This document shows, piece by piece, positions 38,825-47,807 of a stretch of DNA of 64,000 nucleotides (positions are counted from its first letter, which is position 1; each line of letters starts with the position of its first letter). The notes beneath the pieces are model-generated. The model saw only the letters and a program-made list of their open reading frames with translations, did no database searches and had not been told where the DNA came from. This DNA comes from Rhodopseudomonas infernalis (GTDB lineage Bacteria > Pseudomonadota > Alphaproteobacteria > Rhizobiales > Xanthobacteraceae), in NCBI RefSeq assembly GCF_022271405.1, contig NZ_JAJNAL010000007.1:98995-162994 (forward strand). Reading direction: 5' to 3'. The position numbers were made by a program, and so were the translations under genes.

Positions 38825-38906
38825 CGTCATTGCGAGCGAAGCGAAGCAATCCAGCGCCACGCACGGAGCTGGATTGCTTCGTCGCTTCGCTCTTAGCAAT
38901 GACGGG
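38825..38906. repeat. Palindromic repeat, CGTCATTGCGAGCGAAGCG family, copy 1
   Basis: The left arm (CGTCATTGCGAGC then GAAGCGAAGCAATCCAG) is mirrored on the right by CTGGATTGCTTCGTCGCTTC and GCAATGACGGG. The whole could fold into one long hairpin after the tctC-type gene. A second copy is at 46750-46871. Confidence 0.85.
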
Positions 38907-38959
38907 TTAGCTGCGAACGAAGACCCCACGCGAAATGCTTAAGGAAACTGCGTCTCCCG

Positions 38960-39829
38960 TCACGCGAACCCCTTCTCCCGCGCCCACTCCGCGATCAGCT
39001 CGTTGACGCGCTCGGGCGCGTCCTGCTGCACCCAATGCGAGACGCCGGGCAGCGTGCGGAGCGTGAAGTCGGCGACGTGCTGCTCGTTGCCTTTCGTCAG
39101 TGCGATGTCGAGCGCGAGATCGTCCTCGCCCCAGATCATCAGCGTCGGCACCGTCAGTCTCGGATGCGTGCCGGCGCCGCCGCCCAGCGCTGTCATGTTG
39201 GCGCGGTAGTAATTGATCATCGCGGTCGCCGCGCCGGGCTCGATCGCGTTGCGGCGATAGATCTCGATCTGCGCGTCGGAGATCTTGCCGCTATGCTGGC
39301 GAAACATCCGCGCCAGCGGCTTGCCGAGCTCCCGCGTCATCAGCCACTCCGGCAGCCACGGCAGTTGGAAGAACGCGACATACCAGGACTTGCGCTTCTG
39401 CTTCCAGCCGTCGGCCAGCACCCGCGCGAACACGTCCGGATGCGGCGCGTTGAGGATGATCAGCGCATCAAGCGCGACCTTGCCGCGCAGCGCCGTCTGC
39501 CAGGCGATCACCCCGCCCCAATCGTGCCCGATCAGGATCCTGCGCCGGCCGCCGAGCGCCGCAAACAACTCCGCGACGTCGTCGGTCAGATGATCGATGT
39601 GATACGCGGCCTTGCCGCTCGGCCGCGTCGTGCCGCCATAGCCACGTAGATCGGGCGCTGCGACGTGCCATCCGAGCCCGGCCAGGAACGGCAGTTGCCC
39701 CGCCCACGACTGCCGCGCTTCGGGGAAACCGTGAAGCAGCAGCGCCGTCGTGTCGCCCTCGCCGGCTTCATCCACAGCGAAGCTGAGGCCATTGGCGGCG
39801 AGCGTCGTGGTGCGGATCGCGGCCGTCAT
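38960..39829 (-). CDS. Epoxide-hydrolase-like alpha/beta hydrolase
   Basis: The 289-residue product has the oxyanion motif H-G-F-P-E (about 34-38) and nucleophile elbow G-H-D-W-G-G with Asp instead of Ser. It also has the N-Y-Y-R cap tyrosine motif near 206 and a late G-V-S-H-W-V catalytic His. An Asp nucleophile plus cap tyrosines favours epoxide hydrolase over haloalkane dehalogenase. The next upstream gene on the same strand ends 3 bp before it. Confidence 0.85.
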   Translation of the reverse strand: MTAAIRTTTLAANGLSFAVDEAGEGDTTALLLHGFPEARQSWAGQLPFLAGLGWHVAAPDLRGYGGTTRPSGKAAYHIDHLTDDVAELFAALGGRRRILIGHDWGGVIAWQTALRGKVALDALIILNAPHPDVFARVLADGWKQKRKSWYVAFFQLPWLPEWLMTRELGKPLARMFRQHSGKISDAQIEIYRRNAIEPGAATAMINYYRANMTALGGGAGTHPRLTVPTLMIWGEDDLALDIALTKGNEQHVADFTLRTLPGVSHWVQQDAPERVNELIAEWAREKGFA

Positions 39830-39832
39830 CGA

Positions 39833-39988
39833 TCAGCCCGACTTGTTCATCTTCTTGATCTTCGCGTCCGTGGTCTCGATCGAACTCGCCAACTCCAGAA
39901 TCGCCTTCGACAGAAGCTCGACAGCCTCCTTCTGATCCTGCGCCTTGGCGGCCCGCAGTGCGTAGTTCTTGGCGGATGACAGCGACAT
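39833..39988 (-). CDS. 51-aa small helical protein
   Basis: A short ORF begins at the ATG complementary to 39986-39988 and encodes MSLSSAKNYALRAAKAQDQK followed by E-A-V-E-L-L-S-K-A-I-L-E-L-A. The product is a soluble amphipathic helical peptide with a basic end (K-I-K-K-M-N-K). It stops 3 bp before the hydrolase start, a tight operon. It resembles short conserved hypotheticals in Rhizobiales, but I cannot name a family. Confidence 0.6.
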   Translation of the reverse strand: MSLSSAKNYALRAAKAQDQKEAVELLSKAILELASSIETTDAKIKKMNKSG

Positions 39989-40015
39989 TCTGTGCCCCTC
40001 TCTCTGTTATTCTTT

Positions 40016-40048
40016 GTACGATGGGTTGAGCGCAGCGAAACCCATCAC
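40016..40048 (+). repeat. REP sequence left of the transposase
   Basis: GATGGGTTGAGCGCAGCGAA then ACCCATCA forms a small hairpin (GATGGGTT with AACCCATC). It is an almost perfect inverted copy of 40600-40632. Confidence 0.9.
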
Positions 40049-40053
40049 CAGCC

Positions 40054-40587
40054 TCACCGCTCTCCGAATCCTTGCGGCACGTCGCGAACGTCTCCACCCC
40101 AATCGGCCGGGTAGATTCCTTCGCGCACCATGGCGCCGAAGGACGAATACGGCCAATCGCGCGCGCTGCCTACATAGCCGTGTTTGACCGGATTAAAATG
40201 GATGTAATCCGCGTGAGCTTCGAAATCGCGCTCGTCCCGCAGCGTATGCTCCCAGAACCGGCGCTGCCAGATGCCGCGCTCGCTGCGGCTCGCCCGACTC
40301 GCGGAGATCGACTCGACCGCAGGCTGAGCCCGCGAGAACGCCGCTTTGATCAAGCGCCAGCGGAGCGAATAGTCCCGATCGCCGTCCGGAAGTGTCCAGA
40401 TAGAATGCAGATGATCCGGCAGAACGACAATCGCATTGATCGCGAAGGGATGCCGGTCGCGCGTGTAGCGGAATGCTGCCCGCAGTCGATCAATGTTCTG
40501 CGTCAGCAGCACTGAGCGCCGGTCGGCGATAGCGACCGTGAAGAAGAAGCAGCCGCCAGGGATGAAATTGCGCCGGTATGCTGTCAT
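40054..40587 (-). CDS. REP-associated tyrosine transposase (RAYT, Y1-Tnp)
   Basis: The 177-residue Y1-type HUH nuclease has the metal-binding H59-L-H61 in V-L-P-D-H-L-H-S-I-W and catalytic-type Tyr 128 in D-Y-I-H-F-N-P-V-K-H-G. The R-F-W-E-H and D-W-P-Y-S-S-F blocks are also present. All key residues are intact and the length is normal. Inverted REP sequences lie 6 bp and 12 bp from its ends, the standard RAYT setting. Such genes are single-copy, vertically kept and thought to spread REPs. Confidence 0.93.
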   Translation of the reverse strand: MTAYRRNFIPGGCFFFTVAIADRRSVLLTQNIDRLRAAFRYTRDRHPFAINAIVVLPDHLHSIWTLPDGDRDYSLRWRLIKAAFSRAQPAVESISASRASRSERGIWQRRFWEHTLRDERDFEAHADYIHFNPVKHGYVGSARDWPYSSFGAMVREGIYPADWGGDVRDVPQGFGER

Positions 40588-40599
40588 GCCGGGCCTATG

Positions 40600-40632
40600 T
40601 GATGGGTTTCGCTACGCTCAACCCATCCTACG
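40600..40632 (-). repeat. REP sequence right of the transposase
   Basis: TGATGGGTTTCGCTACGCTC then AACCCATCCTACG is the inverted partner of 40016-40048, differing at about two positions over 32 bp. Confidence 0.9.
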
Positions 40633-40683
40633 AAAAAATTCGCTCGCGAGAACTCTCGCCTTTGACGCCTTAAACGGAAATCC

Positions 40684-40705
40684 CCCCGCGGCTTGCACCG
40701 CGGGG
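40684..40705 (-). terminator. Terminator hairpin after the DUF2171 gene
   Basis: CCCCGCGG (40684-40691) pairs with CCGCGGGG (40698-40705). On the minus strand it is followed by a T-rich stretch. It begins 42 bp after the DUF2171 stop. Confidence 0.7.
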
Positions 40706-40746
40706 CTCTCTCTACATCTGCCTTGTTCGCCGATGAGAACCGGGAC

Positions 40747-40989
40747 CTATTTCTCTTCCTCCATCGACACCGCGACGTCCGCGTTGGCCGACAGCCGGAC
40801 CTTGTCGCCCTCGACCTCCGCCACCAGGCCGCCGTCGATGAAGTGATGGTGGCCCTTGTGGCTGCCCTCGCCGCTGTCCTTCTTGGTCAGCTTGATCCGG
40901 TTGCCCTCGACCTTGTCGACGGTGCCGACATGAACGCCGTCGGCGCCGATGACTTCCATATGTTCCTTGATATCGCTCACGCCGCTCAT
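40747..40989 (-). CDS. DUF2171 protein (PRC-barrel-like), 80 aa
   Basis: The product starts M-S-G-V-S-D-I-K-E-H-M-E-V-I and has the DUF2171 motifs G-A-D-G-V-H-V-G-T-V-D-K-V-E-G and I-K-L-T-K-K-D. A G-S-H-K-G-H-H-H-F cluster gives four histidines in six residues. DUF2171 proteins are small, cytoplasmic and PRC-barrel-like, often stress-associated. Monocistronic with its own terminator. Confidence 0.9.
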   Translation of the reverse strand: MSGVSDIKEHMEVIGADGVHVGTVDKVEGNRIKLTKKDSGEGSHKGHHHFIDGGLVAEVEGDKVRLSANADVAVSMEEEK

Positions 40990-41076
40990 GTCTCGATCCT
41001 TATGAAAACTCGGGCACGAGTAACGCGCCGGGTTCCGATAGGTTCAGTCGCTGGGGCATTTGGGTTTGTGCGGTCC

Positions 41077-41157
41077 GTAGCCCGGATGAAGCGAAGCGTA
41101 ATCCGGGACGGCGCCCGTGACGTCTCCCCGGATTTCGCTTCGCTGCATCCGGGCTAC
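41077..41157. repeat. Palindromic repeat, GTAGCCCGGATGAAGCGAAG family, copy 1
   Basis: The left end GTAGCCCGGATGAAGCGAAG is mirrored by CGCTTCGCTGCATCCGGGC at the right, each with its own inner fold. It lies between the DUF2171 gene and the hppA terminator. A relative is at 60079-60187. Confidence 0.85.
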
Positions 41158-41171
41158 AGGCACTCAATCAA

Positions 41172-41208
41172 ACAAAAACCCCGCGGCTCGCACCGCGGGG
41201 TTTGTTTC
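41172..41208 (-). terminator. Strong terminator of hppA
   Basis: AACCCCGCGG pairs with CCGCGGGGTT around a 6-8 nt centre. On the minus strand the stem is followed by TTTTTGTTT. It starts about 20 bp after the hppA stop. Confidence 0.9.
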
Positions 41209-41228
41209 TCGATCAATCGCCTGAAGCC

Positions 41229-43349
<2,121 letters not shown>

Positions 43350-43577
43350 TCCTGATGCCTCAGTCCCGAGTTTCACCCCCGTGCCTGCGACGCGGGAGCG
43401 ACGCGGGCGCGCAACAAGATGGCATGCCCTCTTCCCGGAGCAGCCTCAAATCGGTGCGAACCTTGCCGCAATCACGGTTGCTCCGCAATCGCTGCGAACG
43501 GATGAAAGCAGGCTTTTCACGTCGCTCCCGAGCAATTCCAGAATGGTCGGGAGCTTTCGATTACCTATCACTAAGCA

Positions 43578-44549
43578 TCAGAAATGACTGAACGACTGGG
43601 CTGTCAACAATACTTCACAGGCGTCGCCGTCGAACCACCGCGGCGCACCATTTCCGTCTGCTGCGGTGCCGATGACGGCGCATGCGACGCCTAGTCGTTG
43701 CGCCGCAGCGAGGAACTGATCGAGTCGATCTGGTGCAACGCCGCAAAGTAGTTCGTAGTCGTCACCGCCGCTGAGAATGCGTTGCAGTGCAGCAGTGCCG
43801 TTGCTGATCATTTGATATGCAGCTGCTGACAGCGGCACCGCCGCGGCGTCGAGCGTCGCGGTCACTCCGGAGGCGGCGCACATCTTGGCGAGATCGCCGG
43901 CGAGTCCGTCCGAGATGTCCATCGCTGCACGGGCATGCCGGCGCACCACCTCGGCCAGCGCCGAGCGCGGTTGCGGCTCGCGGTAGCGACCGACCAGGAA
44001 AGCCCGGCCCGCTTCGTCGGCCGCCGTGGCCCGCCCCTGCAACACGTCGAGCCCAAGCGCGGCGTCGCCGATGGTGCCGCTGACCACGATCCGGTCGCCC
44101 GGCCTGAGCGCATCGCGCCGGACCATCGCGCCGGGTGGCACGCGGCCGAAGGCGGTGACCGAGATCATCATCGGCCCCGGCGTCGAGACCGTGTCGCCGC
44201 CGAGCAGCGGGCAACCATAGGCCGCGGCGTCAGCGCCGAGCGCTTCGGCGAACGGCGCGAGGAACGACTCATCGGCATTACGCAGCGCCAGCGTCAGCAG
44301 GAAGCCGGCGGGCGTCGCGCCCTTGGCGGCAAGATCGGACAGGTTGACCCGCAGCGCCTTGCGGGCGATCGCCGCCGGCGGATCGTCCGGCAGATAATGC
44401 ACGCCCTCGACGATCGCGTCGGTGGTCAGCACCAGATCGCTGCCGGCCGCCGCCAGCACCGCGGCGTCGTCGACCAGCCCACGCGCACCGGGGTCGGTCG
44501 CGAGCGGCTTGAAGTAACGGGCGATCAGATCGTCTTCACCGGAGGGCAT
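43578..44549 (-). CDS. thiL: Thiamine-monophosphate kinase
   Basis: The ATG at 44549 gives 323 residues starting MPSGEDDLIARYFKPLA. PurM-fold marks of ThiL are D-D-A-A-V-L, T-T-D-A-I-V-E-G-V-H, N-L-S-D-L-A-A-K-G-A, G-G-D-T-V and M-D-I-S-D-G-L-A-G-D-L. It makes thiamine diphosphate from the monophosphate. The frame stays open upstream only because of poly-G/C sequence, which I exclude. Confidence 0.94.
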   Translation of the reverse strand: MPSGEDDLIARYFKPLATDPGARGLVDDAAVLAAAGSDLVLTTDAIVEGVHYLPDDPPAAIARKALRVNLSDLAAKGATPAGFLLTLALRNADESFLAPFAEALGADAAAYGCPLLGGDTVSTPGPMMISVTAFGRVPPGAMVRRDALRPGDRIVVSGTIGDAALGLDVLQGRATAADEAGRAFLVGRYREPQPRSALAEVVRRHARAAMDISDGLAGDLAKMCAASGVTATLDAAAVPLSAAAYQMISNGTAALQRILSGGDDYELLCGVAPDRLDQFLAAAQRLGVACAVIGTAADGNGAPRWFDGDACEVLLTAQSFSHF

Positions 44550-44601
44550 CGAAGTAACAACCTCGCCGTCATTGCAGCTATGTTGTCCAGGGCACGGCGC
44601 G

Positions 44602-44645
44602 CTCCCTCTCCCGCTTGCGGGAGAGGGCTGGGGTGAGGGCGACGC
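44602..44645. repeat. Short palindromic repeat (CTCTCCCGCTTGCGGGAGAG), copy 1
   Basis: A hairpin-forming repeat with a GGCTGGGGTGAGGGCGACG extension. The same unit recurs at 47697-47749. A partner-like CCCTCACCCTCCAGGGGAGG lies at about 44819, across the poly-G/C tract. Confidence 0.75.
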
Positions 44646-44671
44646 GAGCAGCCACTCTCGGCCTCGCGGAG

Positions 44672-44759
44672 GCGGGGGGGGGCCCCCCCCCCCCCCCGCG
44701 GGGGGGGGGGGCGGCCCCCCCCCCCCCCCCCCCCCCTCCCCCCGGGGGGGGGGGGGCGG
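44672..44759. other. Poly-G/poly-C tract, possible assembly fault
   Basis: Alternating homopolymers: G 44674-44682, C 44683-44697, G 44700-44711, C 44715-44736, C 44738-44743 and G 44744-44756, with single-base interruptions. Nothing else in the window looks like this. It sits inside what appears to be a palindromic repeat between thiL and tetR. Collapsed or miscalled hairpin sequence is the likeliest reading. Confidence 0.8.
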
Positions 44760-44912
44760 AGCCGCGAGCACGGCGAATGAACTCTGCGCCACCCCACCCC
44801 GCTCGCTGCGCGAGCGACCCTCACCCTCCAGGGGAGGGTGGTCCTCGCGGCGTCAGCTTGTTTTTCGATGAGATCGTCCCGCCATGACGAAAGTTGTGCA
44901 ATGAGGTCTCGC

Positions 44913-45494
44913 CTATCGTCCGCACAGCCGATCGATCAGCGGGTTGGTGATCGTTGCAAACATCTTCGGCTCGCCATAGGCGCGAGCCGACAGCATCGCG
45001 CCGTGCACGGTCGCCATGAACAGTTCGGCCTCGGCGCGCGGCGTTTCCGTCAGAGTGAGGCTGCCGTCTTTCTGGCCGCGCTCGAGCGCCGATTTCAGCC
45101 ACGCCGACAGCGAGCGGAAATGCGCCCGCACTTCGGCGGCAACCTGTTCGGGCAGCACGGGGAGTTCTGTCGCCAGCAGCGCGCAAACGCAGAACGGCGC
45201 GCTGCCGTCCTTGATGCAGGCGGCCCAATAGCCGGTGTAGCGGCGTAGCTGCGTCGCCGGGTCGGGCGCCTCGCGCGCCAGATGCGCCAGCCCGGCGGCG
45301 GCGTCCTTGCGATATTGCGCGACCAGCTTCTGCACCAGCTCGGCTTTGGTCGGGAAATGGTGATGAATGCTCGGCTTACGGATGCCGACCGCGTCGGCGA
45401 TGTCGGCATAGCTGAAGCCGTTATATCCGCCCGCGATGATCAGGCCGCGCGCGCATGCGAGGATCTCGTCGGCGGTCGTCGATGCTGCGGTCAT
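44913..45494 (-). CDS. TetR-family transcriptional regulator
   Basis: The 193-residue product has an N-terminal TetR helix-turn-helix (about 8-55: A-C-A-R-G-L-I-I-A-G-G-Y-N-G-F-S-Y-A-D-I-A-D-A-V-G with I-H-H-H-F-P-T-K-A-E-L). A helical ligand domain follows with C-V-C-A-L-L-A-T-E. It resembles the AcrR/NemR-like group. A 16-bp palindrome sits 10 bp before its start and again before the divergent DUF308 gene, so it probably represses both. Confidence 0.92.
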   Translation of the reverse strand: MTAASTTADEILACARGLIIAGGYNGFSYADIADAVGIRKPSIHHHFPTKAELVQKLVAQYRKDAAAGLAHLAREAPDPATQLRRYTGYWAACIKDGSAPFCVCALLATELPVLPEQVAAEVRAHFRSLSAWLKSALERGQKDGSLTLTETPRAEAELFMATVHGAMLSARAYGEPKMFATITNPLIDRLCGR

Positions 45495-45503
45495 GCAGCT
45501 GTA

Positions 45504-45519
45504 TACCTTCTAGTTGGTA
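45504..45519. promoter_or_regulatory. TetR operator candidate O1
   Basis: TACCTTCTAGTTGGTA fits the palindrome TACC-N2-CTAG-N2-GGTA and is followed by GA, as in O2. It lies 10 bp upstream of the tetR start codon. Confidence 0.7.
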
Positions 45520-45546
45520 GAATGTCCAGTTCGGCCGGAGTTGACC

Positions 45547-45683
45547 CAGCCCCACGCAAGTCATCCCGGGGCACGCGCAACGCGCGTGAACCCGGAATCC
45601 CGCAGCGTTCTGCGGCTCTGTCGTGTCCACAACATCTGGATTCCGGGTTCGCTCGCAAGCGCGAGCGCCCCGGAATGACGGGG
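45547..45683. repeat. Dispersed repeat family A, copy 1 (137 bp)
   Basis: A palindromic element whose ends are GTCATCCCGGGGC and GCCCCGGAATGAC. Inner inverted arms are GAACCCGGAATCC and GGATTCCGGGTTC. The centre has C-A-G-C-G-T-T-C-T-G-C-G. Copy 2, of the same length, is at 45784-45920. Confidence 0.9.
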
Positions 45684-45783
45684 CAGGGCCTCAAAGGCGC
45701 ACGCCGCGGGCGCTTTTCGAACGCGCCTTCAACGCGGCGTTCACGGCTTGGGTGATTAACCCGTTCAAACAACGGCTCTCGAT

Positions 45784-45920
45784 CAGCCCCACGCACGTCA
45801 TTCCGGGGCACGCGCAACGCGCGTGAACCCGGAATCCCGCTGCGTTCTGCGGCTCTGTCGTGTCCACAACGTCTGGATTCCGGGTTCGCTCGCAAGCGCG
45901 AGTGCTCCGGAATGACGGGG
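45784..45920. repeat. Dispersed repeat family A, copy 2 (137 bp)
   Basis: A direct repeat of 45547-45683 with few differences, 100 bp downstream of it. Both lie in the gap between tetR and its divergent neighbour. Confidence 0.9.
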
Positions 45921-46006
45921 GTAAGGACTCAGGCGCGAGCGCCCCGCGTGGTCGTCATCAAGCAAACGTCATCAAGTGCCCCCCATCTGCCAGTTGCCGG
46001 TTCGTC

Positions 46007-46022
46007 TACCGACTAGTAGGTA
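46007..46022. promoter_or_regulatory. TetR operator candidate O2
   Basis: TACCGACTAGTAGGTA, the same TACC-N2-CTAG-N2-GGTA palindrome as O1, lies 33 bp upstream of the DUF308 gene start. Confidence 0.7.
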
Positions 46023-46055
46023 GACATTGCACTCATCATTGCTAGGAGCTTTCAG

Positions 46056-46640
46056 ATGGCCCATGACAATTCAGCGATCTCGTCGACGACAGCCTCGGCT
46101 TGGCTGAAGCGCTATTACTATGTCCGCGCTGCGTTTTCCCTGATCTGGGTGGCGCTCGCCTTCACGGTCGCACGCCAGGCCCCGCAGCTCGCCGCGGTGA
46201 TGCTGATCGTTTATCCGGCGTGGGATGCCGGCGCGAATTACGCCGATGCGGCGCGCAACGGCGGGCTGCTGGCCAATCCCAGCCAGGCGCTCAATCTCGT
46301 CGTCAGCGCGCTGACGACGCTGGCCGCGGTCGTCGTGCTGAATCACGGCATGAACGCCGTGCTGGCGGTGTATGGCGCCTGGGCGATTGTTGCGGGCGTG
46401 CTGCAGCTCGTCACCGGCGTGCGGCGCTGGACGAGCGGCGGGCAGTGGCCGATGATCCTCAGCGGCGCGCAGTCCGCGCTCGCCGGCGCATTCTTCATCC
46501 ATGCGGCGAGCGGCGACAAGCTGCCGAGCATCACCGACATCGCGCCTTACGCGGCGTTCGGCGCGTTCTACTTCCTGGTCGCCGCGGTCTGGCTCACCGT
46601 CAAGGACCTGCGCCGCCGAACGATCCACGTCCGCGCGTAG
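46056..46640 (+). CDS. DUF308 (HdeD-like) multi-pass membrane protein
   Basis: The ATG at 46056 has AGGAG 7 nt upstream. The 194-residue product has six predicted transmembrane helices. It includes Y-Y-V-R-A-A-F-S-L-I-W-V-A-L-A early, Y-G-A-W-A-I-V-A-G-V-L-Q-L in the middle and a R-R-W-T-S-G-G-Q-W-P loop, which fits the DUF308/HdeD group. It is divergent from tetR, shares its operator, and is the likely regulated target. The ligand or transported compound is unknown. Confidence 0.82.
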   Translation: MAHDNSAISSTTASAWLKRYYYVRAAFSLIWVALAFTVARQAPQLAAVMLIVYPAWDAGANYADAARNGGLLANPSQALNLVVSALTTLAAVVVLNHGMNAVLAVYGAWAIVAGVLQLVTGVRRWTSGGQWPMILSGAQSALAGAFFIHAASGDKLPSITDIAPYAAFGAFYFLVAAVWLTVKDLRRRTIHVRA

Positions 46641-46749
46641 AGCAGGGCGCCAGTCGATCCGCACTCGCTTATGACCGAACCGATGAGCGGCCAGCGCTAC
46701 CCTATATGTCTGGCCGCCAATTCGATCGGTGAAACGGAGCCTGCAACAT

Positions 46750-46871
46750 CGTCATTGCGAGCCGCACCCGGATCGGCTTCGCGCTGTCCGAGCACAGGCT
46801 CCGCGGCCAAGCCATCCAGGAACGGCATCAATATGCGCCCTCTGGATTGCTTCGCTTCGCTCGGAATGACG
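46750..46871. repeat. Palindromic repeat, CGTCATTGCGAGC family, copy 2
   Basis: It opens CGTCATTGCGAGCC and closes GGATTGCTTCGCTTCGCTCG then GAATGACG, as at 38825-38906. The middle is unrelated, so the element has diverged or been filled. Confidence 0.75.
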
Positions 46872-46893
46872 GTGAGGACACTCGGAGACCCAA

Positions 46894-47682
46894 ATGATTG
46901 TTGATCGTCGTGTTGTGACTTCGTCGCTGCTGGCCGTCGCCGCATCGGCCGTGCTGGGCGGCGCGCGGGCCGCGGAGATGGCAGAGAAGCCCGGTGCCGC
47001 TGCCGGGGCGCGCAACGTCGTGCTGGTCCACGGGCTGTTCGCCGACGGCTCATCCTGGTCCGAGGTGATCCCGCGGCTGCAGGCGCGCGGGCTGAATGTC
47101 ACGGCGGTGCAGAACCCGCTGACCAGTCTGCCCGACGCGGTCGCCGCCTGCGAGCGGGTGCTGGCGCGCCAGGATGGTCCGACCGTGCTGGCCGGCCATT
47201 CGTTCTCCGGCATGATCGTCACCGAGGCCGGCGTGCATCCCAACGTCGCGGCGCTGGTCTACGTCGCGGCACGCGCGCCCGATGCGGGCGAAGATTACAC
47301 CGCGCTCGCCAAGACTTATCCGGCGGCGCCGGCGTCGGCCGGGATCGTGTTCGATGGCGACGAAGGCCGGTTGACCGAGGAAGCTTTCCTGCGCGACTTC
47401 GCACCGGATCTGCCGCTGGATAAGGCCAAGGCGCTGTACGCCGTGCAATGGCCGTTTCACAAAGCGCTGCTGGCCGGCAAGACAAACCATGCCGCCTGGC
47501 GCGACAAGCCGAGCTACTACGCGATCTCCAAGGACGACCGCGTCATCAACCCGGACCTGCAGCGCTTCATGGCCAAGCGCATGAACGCCAGCGCGATCGA
47601 GCTCGCCGCCAGCCACGTCTCGCTGCTCAGCCATCCGCAGGAGATCAGCGAGTTGATCCTGAAGGCGGCCGGCCGGACGTGA
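46894..47682 (+). CDS. Secreted alpha/beta hydrolase
   Basis: The ATG at 46894 follows GGAG (CTCGGAGACCCAA). The 262-residue product has a signal peptide (cleavage near A-R-A, about 26). The hydrolase core has L-V-H-G-L-F-A-D-G-S-S-W (about 43-54), nucleophile elbow G-H-S-F-S-G near 110, and a late A-S-H-V-S-L-L-S-H-P catalytic His. It is like the small esterases related to salicylate-binding/hydroxynitrile lyase proteins. The substrate is unknown. Confidence 0.85.
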   Translation: MIVDRRVVTSSLLAVAASAVLGGARAAEMAEKPGAAAGARNVVLVHGLFADGSSWSEVIPRLQARGLNVTAVQNPLTSLPDAVAACERVLARQDGPTVLAGHSFSGMIVTEAGVHPNVAALVYVAARAPDAGEDYTALAKTYPAAPASAGIVFDGDEGRLTEEAFLRDFAPDLPLDKAKALYAVQWPFHKALLAGKTNHAAWRDKPSYYAISKDDRVINPDLQRFMAKRMNASAIELAASHVSLLSHPQEISELILKAAGRT

Positions 47683-47696
47683 AGTCGTGCGAGCCG

Positions 47697-47742
47697 CCCT
47701 CACCCCAACCCTCTCCCGCTTGCGGGAGAGGGTTGGGGTGAG
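47697..47742. terminator. Large palindrome between convergent genes, probable bidirectional terminator
   Basis: CCCTCACCCCAACCCTCTCC is mirrored by GGAGAGGGTTGGGGTGAGGG around CGCTTGCG, a nearly perfect 21-bp stem. It is a copy of the repeat at 44602. It lies between the hydrolase stop (47682) and egtD stop (47808). Confidence 0.7.
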
Positions 47743-47807
47743 GGCGACGCTGGCACTGCGATCGCCTTCAACACGACGTAAGTAATCGTCTATAAGCCCG
47801 ATCGCGC

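Noticed and set aside
40054..40587. Possible active insertion sequence
   Set aside because: The gene is a single RAYT with REPs, without the terminal structure or cargo of an IS200/IS605 element.
44572..44871. Pro/Gly-repeat frames through the poly-G/C block
   Set aside because: They are products of the homopolymer runs, in all frames, and not a protein.
45547..45920. Paired repeats looked like a minimal CRISPR array
   Set aside because: Only two long (137 bp) palindromic units with one 100-bp spacer and no cas genes; they belong to a dispersed repeat family.
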